NCBI GenBank assembly: GCA_903825895.1 | Contig: CAIKCI010000012.1 | Span: 1 to 64,000, forward strand | DNA: 64,000 nucleotides | DNA from: an uncultured Actinomycetes bacterium | Lineage (GTDB): Bacteria > Actinomycetota > Acidimicrobiia > Acidimicrobiales > RAAP-2 | Direction of reading: 5' to 3' | In this document: positions 6,661-16,599 of the stretch, piece after piece | How the letters are laid out: each line of letters opens with the position of its first letter | Numbering within the stretch: position 1 is the first letter of the stretch | Translations under genes and position numbers: made by a program | Notes under the pieces: generated by a model | What the model saw: the letters and a program-made list of their open reading frames with translations, nothing else | The model's database searches: none | Told to the model about the DNA's origin: nothing

Positions 6661-8388
6661 ATGGCCCGACGACCCGCTTCCCCTCATGTCTTGAGCGTTG
6701 CTCGAGGCGACGAACCAGCCGATCTTTTAATTAAGGGCGGGAGGATCCTCTCTCCCGCTTCGAAAGAGTGGATAACTACTGATCTCGCCATTGTCGATGG
6801 AGTGGTCGCAGGGTGGGGAACGAGAGACGCTCACGAAGTGATTGACGTCGACGGCGCTGCGCTGGTGGCCGGATTTGTCGATGCCCACATGCACTTAGAG
6901 TCCACAAAACTTTGGGTCGATGAGTTTGTCGCCACCGTGGTACCACTTGGCACGACGGCCGTGGCTGCCGACCCGCACGAGATCGCCAACGTTTTCGGCA
7001 TCCCAGGGGTCAAGGCCGTGATCGATGCAGCAGCAAAACTTCCCATCACTTTTGGCGTGACAGCCTCCAGCTGTGTGCCTGCCTCACCCTTTGAGAGTGC
7101 TGGAGCTGATCTCAATCATGAAGACGTTCTCGAACTGATGGATCGCCATGGGGCTATCGGTGTTGCTGAAGTCATGAACTTTCCCGGGGTTATCAATGGC
7201 GACCCCGAGATGTTGGCCCGGATTGCCGTGGCCGGATCGCGACGCGTTGATGGCCATGCGCCTGGTGTTCGCGGCATGATGCTCGATGCGTACTTGGCGG
7301 CAGGCGTTGAGTCCGACCACGAGTGCACGGTACTCGAAGAAGCCGAGGAAAAGCGGGCCAAAGGAATGTGGGTCTTCATCCGCCAAGGATCGGCCAGCCA
7401 GAACTTGCTTGACCTGATTCCCATGGTGCTGACGAACGGCACAACTCACGTGGCGCTGTGCTCAGATGATCGAGAGCCCGATACGTTGTTAAGTGCCGGC
7501 CATGTCAACGACTGTGTCAACTTGGCCATTGGTGCAGGGGTCAGTGAAATCGACGCCTTCATTATGGCTACGCAGAATCCGGCCGAGTACCACGGGTTCA
7601 GCGAACTTGGCGAACTAGGTCCTGGCTACCAAGCTGACGTTCAGATTTACGACACACTTGCCGGGGTTCGCCCTGCCGCGGTGTATCAGCGAGGCAGGCT
7701 CGTTGCGGCCAAGGGATCGATGGTCCCTGGAGCAATGGAACGCTCACCGGCTCCGGGGTGGATGCGTGAATCTATTCATCTCCAGCCCGCACCAAGTGCC
7801 GATGCGCTTGATCTGGCGGTGACGCCCGGCTGCAAAGCCCGAGTGATTGGTATCGAAGACGGTTCATTGACGACGCTGTCCTTAGAGCTTGATCCCAAAG
7901 ATGCTGGATCAAAGGTGGCGCGCCTCGGCGTCGTCGAGCGACACAAAAAGACCGGCCGGGTTGGTCTGGGTTGGGTCTCTGGCTTCGGTCTTGAACGAGG
8001 CGCCTTTGCCTCCACGGTTGGCCACGATGCGCACAACATCATGGTGGTTGGCAGTGCAATGGACCACGGGCCCGCTGCGATGAAGGTGGCGATTGATCGA
8101 TTGCACGACCTTGGCGGGGGACAGGTTGTGGTTGACGAGAACGGTCAGATCCTCGAAGAACTCCCACTCCCTATTGGAGGGCTGATGAGTGATCGGCCAG
8201 CTGAAGAAGTCGGCGAGCACTTAGAGCGCCTCGTCGTCGCTGCGCAGCAGCTCGGCGTCAAGATCCGAGCACCCTTTATGCACCTGAGTTTCCTGGGTCT
8301 CTCAGTAATCCCAGAGTTACGCCTTACGGACAAAGGCCTGGTGGACGTCGGAAAGTTTGAACTCGTCGACGTGGAGATTTCTCAGTAA
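6661..8388 (+). CDS. ade: Adenine deaminase
   Basis: 575 aa amidohydrolase matching the AdeC/YicP family, which converts adenine to hypoxanthine and ammonia in purine salvage. The N-terminal ADLLIKGGRILSP strand is followed by the metal-binding VDAHMHLESTKL and the family-typical VAADPHEIANVFG. ALCSDDREPDTLL, with the catalytic metal-binding Asp, lies near residue 267. The C-terminal third (SGFGLERGAFASTVGHDAHN) is the extra domain of adenine deaminases, and the length fits the family (about 570-600 aa). The neighbours are unrelated amino acid genes. It converges with leuD across a 7-bp gap. Confidence 0.9.
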   Translation: MARRPASPHVLSVARGDEPADLLIKGGRILSPASKEWITTDLAIVDGVVAGWGTRDAHEVIDVDGAALVAGFVDAHMHLESTKLWVDEFVATVVPLGTTAVAADPHEIANVFGIPGVKAVIDAAAKLPITFGVTASSCVPASPFESAGADLNHEDVLELMDRHGAIGVAEVMNFPGVINGDPEMLARIAVAGSRRVDGHAPGVRGMMLDAYLAAGVESDHECTVLEEAEEKRAKGMWVFIRQGSASQNLLDLIPMVLTNGTTHVALCSDDREPDTLLSAGHVNDCVNLAIGAGVSEIDAFIMATQNPAEYHGFSELGELGPGYQADVQIYDTLAGVRPAAVYQRGRLVAAKGSMVPGAMERSPAPGWMRESIHLQPAPSADALDLAVTPGCKARVIGIEDGSLTTLSLELDPKDAGSKVARLGVVERHKKTGRVGLGWVSGFGLERGAFASTVGHDAHNIMVVGSAMDHGPAAMKVAIDRLHDLGGGQVVVDENGQILEELPLPIGGLMSDRPAEEVGEHLERLVVAAQQLGVKIRAPFMHLSFLGLSVIPELRLTDKGLVDVGKFELVDVEISQ

Positions 8389-8395
8389 CGTTGGG

Positions 8396-8989
8396 TTACT
8401 TCGTTGACGGCATAAATGCCGGACGCTTCGTTTCGTAGGTCTCAAGTTCGGCTTCATAACGAAGCGAGAGACCGATGTCGTCCCAACCGTTCAAAATCCG
8501 CTCACGGGTGAAGTCATCGAGTGGGAAGCGTTCGGTAATCCCTAATGCGGGGACTTCAATGGTGGTGCGGGCAACATCGATCGTGAATTCTATCGAGGGG
8601 TCTGCAACGACAGCATCAAGCAAAGTACGGATGGTCTCTTGGCTAAGTTGCACGGGCAGCAACCCTTGTTTGGTGGCGTTATTGCGGAAGATATCGGCAA
8701 AGCGAGGGGAGAGCACCGCTTCGAAGCCGTAGTCGGTCAACGCCCATACGGCGTGTTCCCGCGATGATCCCGTGCCAAAGTTGTGCCCGGCGATGAGGAT
8801 CGTTGCGCTCTGGTGATCTTCATTGTTCAAAATGAATGAGCGGTCGTCACGCCATTCTGAGAACAGCCCCGCACCAAAGCCAGTGCGCTCGACGCGCTTT
8901 AACCAGTCGGAGGGAATGATTTGGTCGGTGTCGACATCCGAGCGATCAAGCGGGGCTGCGGTTCCGGTGATGATGGTGACGGGTTTCAT
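8396..8989 (-). CDS. leuD: 3-isopropylmalate dehydratase, small subunit
   Basis: 197 aa. Together with LeuC it isomerises 2-isopropylmalate to 3-isopropylmalate, and in organisms with CimA usually also handles citramalate/2-methylmalate. The swivel-domain signatures are [16 protein letters not shown] near the start and [19 protein letters not shown] near residues 66-84. The ATG overlaps the leuC stop by 4 bp, making it the third gene of a tightly packed greA-leuC-leuD operon. Confidence 0.95.
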   Translation of the reverse strand: MKPVTIITGTAAPLDRSDVDTDQIIPSDWLKRVERTGFGAGLFSEWRDDRSFILNNEDHQSATILIAGHNFGTGSSREHAVWALTDYGFEAVLSPRFADIFRNNATKQGLLPVQLSQETIRTLLDAVVADPSIEFTIDVARTTIEVPALGITERFPLDDFTRERILNGWDDIGLSLRYEAELETYETKRPAFMPSTK

Positions 8990-10395
8990 GCGCTGAGGTC
9001 CTCCGGTGTAGCAAAGTGTCCTGCAACAGCAGTAGCCGCAGCAACTGAGGGAGAGACGAGGTGTGTTCGCCCTCCTCGACCTTGACGGCCTTCAAAGTTT
9101 CTATTCGACGTTGACGCTGAGCGTTCCCCAACCGTGAGCTTGTCGGGGTTCATGGCTAAGCACATTGAACACCCTGGCTCTCGCCATTCGAATCCAGCGG
9201 CGAGGAAGATTTTATCGAGACCCTCGGCCTCGGCCTGGTCTTTGACTCGGTGTGATCCGGGGACGACGAGGGCGCGCATACCCTGCGCCACCTTGCGACC
9301 GTCAAGAACTGACGCAGCGAGGCGAAGGTCTTCAATGCGCGAATTCGTACACGACCCCAAGAACACGGTGTCAACGGGAATCTCTTTAATTGCCATCCCA
9401 GCGGTGATGCCCATGTAGTCCAATGCTCGCTGAGCGGCGTCGGCATCGTTTTCATTGGCAAAACTCGCCGGGTCGGGGACGACGGCATCGATGCGTGCGA
9501 CTTGCGCGGGGTTAGTGCCCCAGGTGACGTAGGGCACCAAACTCGACGCGTCAATGGTCACTTCGGTATCAAACGTGGCGCCATCGTCGGTGGGCAAGGT
9601 CTTCCAATAGGCGAGAGCTTCGTCCCACTGATCGCCGTGAGGGGCATGTTCTTTGCCTTTGAGGTATTCAAAGGTGGTCTCGTCGGGAGCAATCAGACCA
9701 GCACGAGCACCAGCTTCGATGCTCATGTTGCAGACCGTCATTCGGCCTTCCATGGACAGAGCACGAATGGCGCTGCCTCGATATTCGATGACGTGACCGA
9801 TGCCTCCACCGGTGCCGATTTCGCCGATGATCGCCAAAACAACGTCTTTGGCGGTGACGCCATCAGGCAATTCGCCTTCGACGTTGATCGCCATGGTCTT
9901 CGGACGAATCTGCGGCAAGGTCTGGGTGGCCAGCACGTGCTCGACTTCACTGGTGCCGATACCAAAGGCCAGTGCACCAAATGCTCCGTGGGTTGAGGTG
10001 TGTGAGTCACCGCAGACAATGGTCATCCCAGGTTGCGTTACGCCAAGTTCTGGTCCGATGACGTGGACGATGCCTTGGTTCTTGTCCCCCATGGGGTAAC
10101 AAGTGATGTCGAACTCTGCACAATTCTCGTTCAACACATCGAGTTGTTTGGCCGAGATTGGATCAGCGACGGGCTTGTCGACGTCAGTGGTGGGGACATT
10201 GTGATCCGCCGTGGCCAAGGTGAGTTCGGGGTGGCGAACGCGTCGGCCTTCTAGACGAAGTCCGTCAAACGCTTGGGGGGAGGTGACTTCGTGGACCAGG
10301 TGAAGGTCGATGAACAAGAGATCTGGTTCTTCGACGCCTTTATGGACGACGTGGCTGTCCCAGAGCTTTTCTGAAAGGGTCCGGGGTGAACTCAT
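8986..10395 (-). CDS. leuC: 3-isopropylmalate dehydratase, large subunit
   Basis: 469 aa aconitase-family subunit that carries the catalytic 4Fe-4S cluster. Cluster ligands are visible as [13 protein letters not shown] and [13 protein letters not shown], with [14 protein letters not shown] earlier in the chain. Length is normal. The ATG overlaps the stop of greA by 4 bp and its own stop overlaps leuD by 4 bp. It needs Fe-S assembly, which the SUF genes of this window could supply. Confidence 0.95.
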   Translation of the reverse strand: MSSPRTLSEKLWDSHVVHKGVEEPDLLFIDLHLVHEVTSPQAFDGLRLEGRRVRHPELTLATADHNVPTTDVDKPVADPISAKQLDVLNENCAEFDITCYPMGDKNQGIVHVIGPELGVTQPGMTIVCGDSHTSTHGAFGALAFGIGTSEVEHVLATQTLPQIRPKTMAINVEGELPDGVTAKDVVLAIIGEIGTGGGIGHVIEYRGSAIRALSMEGRMTVCNMSIEAGARAGLIAPDETTFEYLKGKEHAPHGDQWDEALAYWKTLPTDDGATFDTEVTIDASSLVPYVTWGTNPAQVARIDAVVPDPASFANENDADAAQRALDYMGITAGMAIKEIPVDTVFLGSCTNSRIEDLRLAASVLDGRKVAQGMRALVVPGSHRVKDQAEAEGLDKIFLAAGFEWREPGCSMCLAMNPDKLTVGERSASTSNRNFEGRQGRGGRTHLVSPSVAAATAVAGHFATPEDLSA

Positions 10396-10871
10396 GATGA
10401 AACCTTCACTATGTGCACGGTGAGCACTCCTCCTGGTGATTTGTAGTCCACGCTGTCGCCTTCCTTCTTCCCCATGAGCGCTGCTCCTAGTGGCGCGGTT
10501 GGTGAGGCAACAGGAAGATCTCCCTGGCGCTCTTCGATCGAGCCGACAAAGAAGTCCTGCGTCTCATCGTCGCTATCGCCGTCGTAGCGGAGGGTCACAA
10601 TCGAGCCTTCCTGGACTTCTCCAGTGCTTGATGCTGCTTCGGTGATGACAGCGTCCTTCAAGAGCGCCTGGAGCTGGCGAATACGCGACTCCATCTTTCC
10701 TTGGGCGTCTTTTGCCGCGTGGTAGTCACCGTTTTCTGAAAGATCGCCGAGGGCCCGGGCTGTTTCGATTTGCTGAGCGATCTCGATACGGCCAACCGTG
10801 ACCATTTCGGTCAACTCGGCCGTGAGCCGGTCGAAGGTTTCTTGGGTCAGTTTTGTGGGTCCGTCACTCAC
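10392..10871 (-). CDS. greA: Transcription elongation factor GreA
   Basis: 159 aa with the two GreA domains. The N-terminal coiled coil (about residues 10-75) has the conserved tip [17 protein letters not shown], whose acidic residues enter the RNA polymerase secondary channel to trigger cleavage of backtracked RNA. A C-terminal FKBP-like domain contains the family-typical [17 protein letters not shown]. The GTG start has GAAGGA about 7-9 nt upstream. It heads an operon with leuC and leuD, overlapping leuC by 4 bp, an uncommon partner set for greA. It is divergent from the leuB leader. Confidence 0.92.
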   Translation of the reverse strand: MSDGPTKLTQETFDRLTAELTEMVTVGRIEIAQQIETARALGDLSENGDYHAAKDAQGKMESRIRQLQALLKDAVITEAASSTGEVQEGSIVTLRYDGDSDDETQDFFVGSIEERQGDLPVASPTAPLGAALMGKKEGDSVDYKSPGGVLTVHIVKVSS

Positions 10872-10956
10872 GAGAGTCTTCCTTCAAAAAGGGGGATTAC
10901 TTAGGCTTCCTAGGCTACCGCCTCTCTCTGGGGGCCTCGACCAGAGGGTGCTGGCC

Positions 10957-10987
10957 TTGACCCTGGGCCATCCCTAGGCGAGAATAA
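10957..10987 (+). promoter_or_regulatory. Candidate promoter of the leuB leader
   Basis: TTGACC (10957-10962) is followed 17-19 bp later by a GAGAAT/GAATAA -10-like region ending 6-8 nt before the leader ATG at 10994. The -35 is good and the -10 is imperfect. Confidence 0.45.
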
Positions 10988-10993
10988 AGGTCT

Positions 10994-11029
10994 ATGTTAA
11001 CGACGTCCCAGGTAACGATTATTCGGTAG
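10994..11029 (+). CDS. Branched-chain amino acid leader peptide upstream of leuB-ilvE-cimA
   Basis: ATG to TAG encodes [11 protein letters not shown] (11 residues), with Leu, Val and two adjacent Ile codons near the stop. It is followed immediately by a strong hairpin and then a terminator with a T tract, all upstream of leuB. The Ile/Val content suits an operon that serves isoleucine as well as leucine synthesis through CimA and IlvE. The peptide is shorter and less repetitive than the leuA leader, so the amino acid sensed is less certain. Confidence 0.7.
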   Translation: MLTTSQVTIIR

Positions 11030-11054
11030 GTGCGTGGAGAGCCCTCCACGTACC
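11029..11054 (+). promoter_or_regulatory. Leader hairpin of the leuB attenuator
   Basis: GGTGCGTGGAG (11029-11039) pairs over 11 bp (one G-U) with CTCCACGTACC (11044-11054), and its 5' arm touches the leader stop codon. If a stalled ribosome masks that arm, CCAC (11046-11049) and ACCGC (11052-11056) can pair with GTGG and GCGGT of the terminator's 3' arm, giving a plausible antiterminator. Confidence 0.65.
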
Positions 11055-11061
11055 GCTTCTG

Positions 11062-11086
11062 ACCGTCCACATTGTGGGCGGTTTTT
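11062..11086 (+). terminator. Attenuator terminator before leuB
   Basis: ACCGTCCAC (11062-11070) pairs fully, with one G-U, with GTGGGCGGT (11074-11082) around an ATT loop and is followed by a T run to 11086. It lies 58 bp before the leuB start. Confidence 0.8.
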
Positions 11087-11144
11087 CATTTCTCTGGCGG
11101 TACCCCCCCCAAATATTTTGAAGAACGAAGGCGAAGGAGCAGCA

Positions 11145-12173
11145 GTGACACCCAAGAGCCCATATCGAATAGCGGTGATCGGCGGGGACGGCATCGGCCC
11201 CGAAGTAACCCACGAGGCATTGAAGGTCATTGCCGCGTCCGGCGTTCAGCTCGACACCACGGAATTTGATCTTGGCGCTGATCGCTACGTCCGCACCGGT
11301 GAGGTCCTCTCTGATGAGACCCTCGAAGAGTTGCGTGCTTATGACGCCATTGTCCTTGGAGCGGTCGGCCCCGCCATCGGCGACACCACGATCCCGCCAG
11401 GCACCCTTGAGCGAGGTTTGCTCCTCAAGATGCGTTTTGGGCTCGACCTCTACATCAACATGCGTCCGTTCACCGGTGTGCCCGGATCATTGGCGGCGGG
11501 TTGTGACTTTGTGGTGGTGCGAGAAAACACCGAAGGGAGTTACGCCGGAGAAGGTGGCGTTTTGCGTTACGGTACGCCTCATGAGGTCGCTACCCAAGGG
11601 TCGGTCAATACGCGCTTTGGTGTTGAGCGATGTGTCCGCTATGCATTCCGCTTAGCGCAACGCCGTCCAGCCAAGAAATTGACCTTGGTGCACAAGACCA
11701 ATGTCTTGACCTTTGCTGGTGATCTTTGGCAACGCACCGTCAACGACGTCGCACCAGAGTTTGCGGATGTGGCCGTCGACTACAACCACATTGATGCCGC
11801 GTGCATCTACATGGTTGAAAATCCAGCCCGTTATGACGTCATTGTCACTGATAACCTTTTTGGGGATATCTTGACGGACCTTGCCGGAGCAGTCTCCGGT
11901 GGTATTGGCTTTGCGGCGTCGGCGAATTTGAACCCCGATCGAACTGGTCCTTCGATGTTTGAACCCGTCCACGGTGCAGCCCATGACATTGCGGGACAAA
12001 ACAAGGCCAACCCATTGGCGGCCATTGTCTCTTCTGCCCTGATGCTTGAGCACTTGGGCGAAGATGATGCCGCACAGAAAATCTTCAGCGCAGTTCGAGA
12101 GTATGCAGATCATTCACCACAGACCGACGCGTCGACGACTGCCGTCGGTGACGCCATCGCAGGAAAGGTATAA
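11145..12173 (+). CDS. leuB: 3-isopropylmalate dehydrogenase
   Basis: 342 aa, an NAD-dependent beta-decarboxylating dehydrogenase of leucine synthesis that often also oxidises methylmalate in the citramalate route. The N-terminus [14 protein letters not shown], the substrate-binding [13 protein letters not shown] and the C-terminal [20 protein letters not shown] are family signatures. The GTG at 11145 is chosen because GAAGGAG lies 6 nt upstream; a longer frame from 11034 would run through the attenuator. First gene of leuB-ilvE-cimA, separated from ilvE by 3 bp. Confidence 0.93.
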   Translation: MTPKSPYRIAVIGGDGIGPEVTHEALKVIAASGVQLDTTEFDLGADRYVRTGEVLSDETLEELRAYDAIVLGAVGPAIGDTTIPPGTLERGLLLKMRFGLDLYINMRPFTGVPGSLAAGCDFVVVRENTEGSYAGEGGVLRYGTPHEVATQGSVNTRFGVERCVRYAFRLAQRRPAKKLTLVHKTNVLTFAGDLWQRTVNDVAPEFADVAVDYNHIDAACIYMVENPARYDVIVTDNLFGDILTDLAGAVSGGIGFAASANLNPDRTGPSMFEPVHGAAHDIAGQNKANPLAAIVSSALMLEHLGEDDAAQKIFSAVREYADHSPQTDASTTAVGDAIAGKV

Positions 12174-12176
12174 AAG

Positions 12177-13103
12177 ATGCCCATCACCCCAACAAAGAAA
12201 ATCTGGATGGACGGCGAATTAGTAAACTGGGAGGACGCCACGGTTCACGTGCTCACTCACAGCTTGCACTATGGATCTGGAGCGTTCGAAGGTATTCGTG
12301 CGTATCCCACACCAAAAGGTGTGGCGATCTTCCGTCTGCGTGAGCACATCGAGCGCCTGTTCCGTTCGTGCAAGATCTTGATGATCGATGTTCCCTTCAA
12401 CGTCGACGACGTCGTCGAGGCCTGTCGCGAAGTCGTGCGCGCCAATGAACTTAATGACGGCTGTTACATACGCCCCTTGGTCTACCTGGGCTATGGCGAG
12501 ATGGGACTGAATCCCTTGCCGTGTTCCGTTAACGTCTCGGTGGCCGCATGGCCATGGGGGACCTACCTCGGTGATGACGGTGTGAACAACGGTGTGAACA
12601 CCAAGGTGAGCTCCTGGCAGCGCCATGACCCAAACGCCGTGCCCACCGCAGCAAAGAGCACCGGGGCCTACGTCAACTCATCCTTGGCCAAAGTTGAGGC
12701 CCTTAAGGGCGGCTATGACGAGGCCATTCTTTTAGCTCCCGACGGCAAGATCTCCGAGTGCACCGGTGAAAATCTTTTCATCGTGCACAAGGGCATGATC
12801 TTCTCGCCCATGCACTCAGACCAAGGATCTCTTGAAGGCATCACGGGCGAGACGATTGAAACAATCGCGCGCGATCTCGGCATCGAGGTTCGCTATGAAG
12901 CCCTGATCCGCTCCGACCTTTATTTGGCCGATGAAGCGTTCTTGACGGGAACGGCGGCAGAAGTGGTACCCATTCGCTCCGTCGATGACCGCCTCGTTGG
13001 TGACGGGACTCCAGGTCCCATCACCAAGCAGGTGCAGTCGATCTACTTCTCAGCCGTTCGAGGGGGAGAGGATCGTTACCAACACTGGTTGGACTATGTC
13101 TAA
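12177..13103 (+). CDS. ilvE: Branched-chain amino acid aminotransferase
   Basis: 308 aa class IV PLP enzyme that transfers amino groups to the 2-oxo acids of valine, leucine and isoleucine. The signature KIWMDGELVNWEDATVHVL opens the protein. The PLP lysine lies in PTAAKSTGAYVNSSLA near residue 160, and the class IV motif ISECTGENLFIV follows. The ATG start is 3 bp behind leuB, and the gene overlaps the start of cimA by 8 bp, so the three genes are clearly co-transcribed. Confidence 0.93.
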   Translation: MPITPTKKIWMDGELVNWEDATVHVLTHSLHYGSGAFEGIRAYPTPKGVAIFRLREHIERLFRSCKILMIDVPFNVDDVVEACREVVRANELNDGCYIRPLVYLGYGEMGLNPLPCSVNVSVAAWPWGTYLGDDGVNNGVNTKVSSWQRHDPNAVPTAAKSTGAYVNSSLAKVEALKGGYDEAILLAPDGKISECTGENLFIVHKGMIFSPMHSDQGSLEGITGETIETIARDLGIEVRYEALIRSDLYLADEAFLTGTAAEVVPIRSVDDRLVGDGTPGPITKQVQSIYFSAVRGGEDRYQHWLDYV

Positions 13104-14730
13104 TCACACACACGCAATGGAGTCGCACCACTACGACCTTGAGGGCTTGCCCGCATCGGTCGATATTTTCGACACCATCTTGCGTGACGGAAGCCAGCAA
13201 GAAGGATTGTCGCTGACAGTCGATGACAAGATCAAGGTGGCCGAACAACTCGACCACCTTGGCGTTGCCTACATTGAAGGTGGGTGGCCGGGAGCGAATC
13301 CCAAAGACACTGAATTTTTTGAACGCTTTCATCACGAGCTAACGCTCTCGACAGCGACCTTGGTGGCCTTCGGTTCTACTCGGCGTCCAGGGACGAAGGC
13401 CGAGAACGATGCTGTGCTGCAAGCCTTGGTCGAAGCGAACACTGAGGTTGTGTGTATCGTGGCCAAATCTTGGGACCGCCACGTCGAAGAGGCCTTGAAG
13501 ACGTCGCTCGACGAAGCTGTGGCGATGGTTGAAGACTCGGTCAAGTTTTTAACCAGTCACGATAAGCGTGTCTTCATCGACGCAGAACATTTCTTTGATG
13601 GCTATCGAGAGAACCCTGCCTTCGCCACGCGAATCTTGGCTGCGGGAGAACAAGCCGGAGCAGAGTGCCTTGTGCTGTGTGACACGAACGGCGGCTCCTT
13701 GCCCCACGACATCACCCACACCATCGGGCACGTGCGCGCGTCGATCACATCACCGGCATTTGGTATTCACTGCCACAATGATGCAGGAGTAGCCGTGGCC
13801 AACTCCTTGGCTGCCGTTGGGGCAGGAGTCACCCAAGTACAAGGGTGCATCAACGGCTACGGCGAGCGAGCGGGAAATACGGACTTGAGCGCAGCGATTC
13901 CTGATCTTTCCCTCAAACTCCACATCCAGACGATTCCTCACGATCGCCTTGAGCGCTTGACGTCGGTGTCGCACCACATCGCCGAACTGGTCAATCAGTC
14001 ACCTGCATCGCAACAGCCCTATGTCGGCACATCGGTCTTTGCCCACAAAGCCGGCCTCCACGCCTCAGCGGTGGCGAAGTCGAAAGATCTCTATGAACAT
14101 ATTGATCCCACGCTTGTCGGAAACGGCACACGGGTTGTCGTCTCAGAGATGGCCGGGAGGTCAACGCTGGCGATGAAGGCCGAAGAGATTGGCCTCGAGC
14201 TTGACGGCAGTGTGCTGGGGGGAATCTTGGATGATCTCAAAACCTTGGAACACGCGGGCTATCACTTTGAAGTCGCCGACGGGTCGCTCGAACTGCTGTT
14301 GCGTCGAGCGACCGGCTGGGAGTCGGACTTCTTCACCGTCGAGTCTTACCGAGTGGTCACCGACCATACGGGCGACGAACACGGAGTCGTGCTGACCGAA
14401 GCCACGGTGACCGTGCGCATCGGCGATGAGCGGTTCGTGGCCACGGCGCAAGGAAACGGCCCGGTGAACGCGCTCGATGCGGCACTTCGTTCGTGTATCG
14501 GTGAGCGTTTTGACGCCCTGCAAAAGATCCGGTTGACGGACTACCGGGTGCGCGTGCTCGACACCGGCGTAGGAACGGGGGCGGTGACGCGCGTGCTGAT
14601 CGACTCAGATGACGGGAGCCGCTCATGGACCACGATCGGGGTTTCTGAGAACATCATCGAAGCGAGCTGGCTGGCCCTTTATGACTCGATTGTCTTTGGC
14701 CTGCTCCATGCGTCACTTCGTCCCCAATGA
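13096..14730 (+). CDS. cimA: (R)-citramalate synthase
   Basis: 544 aa, a LeuA-like Claisen condensing enzyme that joins pyruvate and acetyl-CoA to citramalate, the entry to threonine-independent isoleucine synthesis. The barrel starts VDIFDTILRDGSQQEGLSLT and has the metal site FGIHCHNDAGVAVAN and CINGYGERAGN. A LeuA-type regulatory domain occupies the C-terminal 130 residues. VDIFDTTLRDGxQ-type starts and about 540 aa length distinguish CimA from homocitrate synthase and LeuA. ATG 13096 lies inside the ilvE 3' end. Co-location with leuB and ilvE fits the pathway: CimA, LeuCD, LeuB, then the common Ilv enzymes. Confidence 0.88.
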   Translation: MSNHTHAMESHHYDLEGLPASVDIFDTILRDGSQQEGLSLTVDDKIKVAEQLDHLGVAYIEGGWPGANPKDTEFFERFHHELTLSTATLVAFGSTRRPGTKAENDAVLQALVEANTEVVCIVAKSWDRHVEEALKTSLDEAVAMVEDSVKFLTSHDKRVFIDAEHFFDGYRENPAFATRILAAGEQAGAECLVLCDTNGGSLPHDITHTIGHVRASITSPAFGIHCHNDAGVAVANSLAAVGAGVTQVQGCINGYGERAGNTDLSAAIPDLSLKLHIQTIPHDRLERLTSVSHHIAELVNQSPASQQPYVGTSVFAHKAGLHASAVAKSKDLYEHIDPTLVGNGTRVVVSEMAGRSTLAMKAEEIGLELDGSVLGGILDDLKTLEHAGYHFEVADGSLELLLRRATGWESDFFTVESYRVVTDHTGDEHGVVLTEATVTVRIGDERFVATAQGNGPVNALDAALRSCIGERFDALQKIRLTDYRVRVLDTGVGTGAVTRVLIDSDDGSRSWTTIGVSENIIEASWLALYDSIVFGLLHASLRPQ

Positions 14731-14738
14731 GTTCTTGG

Positions 14739-14744
14739 TAGATT
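14739..14744 (+). promoter_or_regulatory. -10 element (TAGATT) of leaderless gene at 14751
   Basis: TAGATT ends 6 nt before the GTG start; no Shine-Dalgarno site. Confidence 0.55.
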
Positions 14745-14750
14745 GAATTC

Positions 14751-15269
14751 GTGACCCAGCCAATATTTGTTCCCATCACTCATGCCGATCAGGTGCGGCC
14801 GAGCTTTGCTCAGGAGTCAACGGCCCATCGAACCGGACGGCCTAGCGAAGTGCGCACCCCTCATGAGAACACCAGTCCGGGGACGGGCTTCCACGGACCT
14901 GACCAAGGATTCGCCCTCACCCTTGCCCATCGCTTACTGCCCGCACTGACGCTTCGCAGTGATGAACATCACCATGACGTCGAAGTAGCGGGTGCGCTCA
15001 TTGCTTCTCGACGTGCTGCGTCGCTGGGACGAGCCCCGAGTATTTATGATCTGCAAGTAGCCTTTGGGATCTTCGGCTTCTTCGGCAAGGCTCCCGCGGA
15101 CCTTGTTGACTATCGCCAACAAGCATTTCAAGCCATCAGCCATAACTATGCCGCCCAACGCGAACTCGCCGATCAGATCCCCGCGTCCACATTGGCGCTT
15201 AATCCTGGTGATGTACGTGAGCCCAGTGCGCAGTGGCGAGAACTTCTCGGCCTCAGCCAGCTGACGTAA
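14751..15269 (+). CDS. Conserved-looking hypothetical protein
   Basis: 172 aa, no family recognised. The first 60 residues are polar and low in secondary structure (MTQPIFVPITHADQVRPSF, then Pro/Gly/Thr-rich). The rest looks like a compact helical domain (HHHDVEVAGALIASRRAASL, IYDLQVAFGIFGFFGKAP, DYRQQAFQAISHNYAAQREL). No signal peptide or membrane helix. GTG start, apparently leaderless through TAGATT. It follows cimA by 20 bp but has its own promoter signal. Confidence 0.65.
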   Translation: MTQPIFVPITHADQVRPSFAQESTAHRTGRPSEVRTPHENTSPGTGFHGPDQGFALTLAHRLLPALTLRSDEHHHDVEVAGALIASRRAASLGRAPSIYDLQVAFGIFGFFGKAPADLVDYRQQAFQAISHNYAAQRELADQIPASTLALNPGDVREPSAQWRELLGLSQLT

Positions 15270-15367
15270 TTTTTCTCGGCATTGAAATCCCTGCTTTCTG
15301 GCCTTGTTGGTCGCTTGCGTCGTGGGAGGAACTGACGACCCCTGCTAAGTTTTGAGCACGTGTTTGA

Positions 15368-16570
<1,203 letters not shown>

Positions 16571-16599
16571 GAATCCCGTCGAGGGAGAGCATCAGCACC

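Noticed and set aside
9502-9996. 164-codon plus-strand frame
   Set aside because: Lies wholly antisense to leuC, whose protein is unmistakable; a shadow frame.
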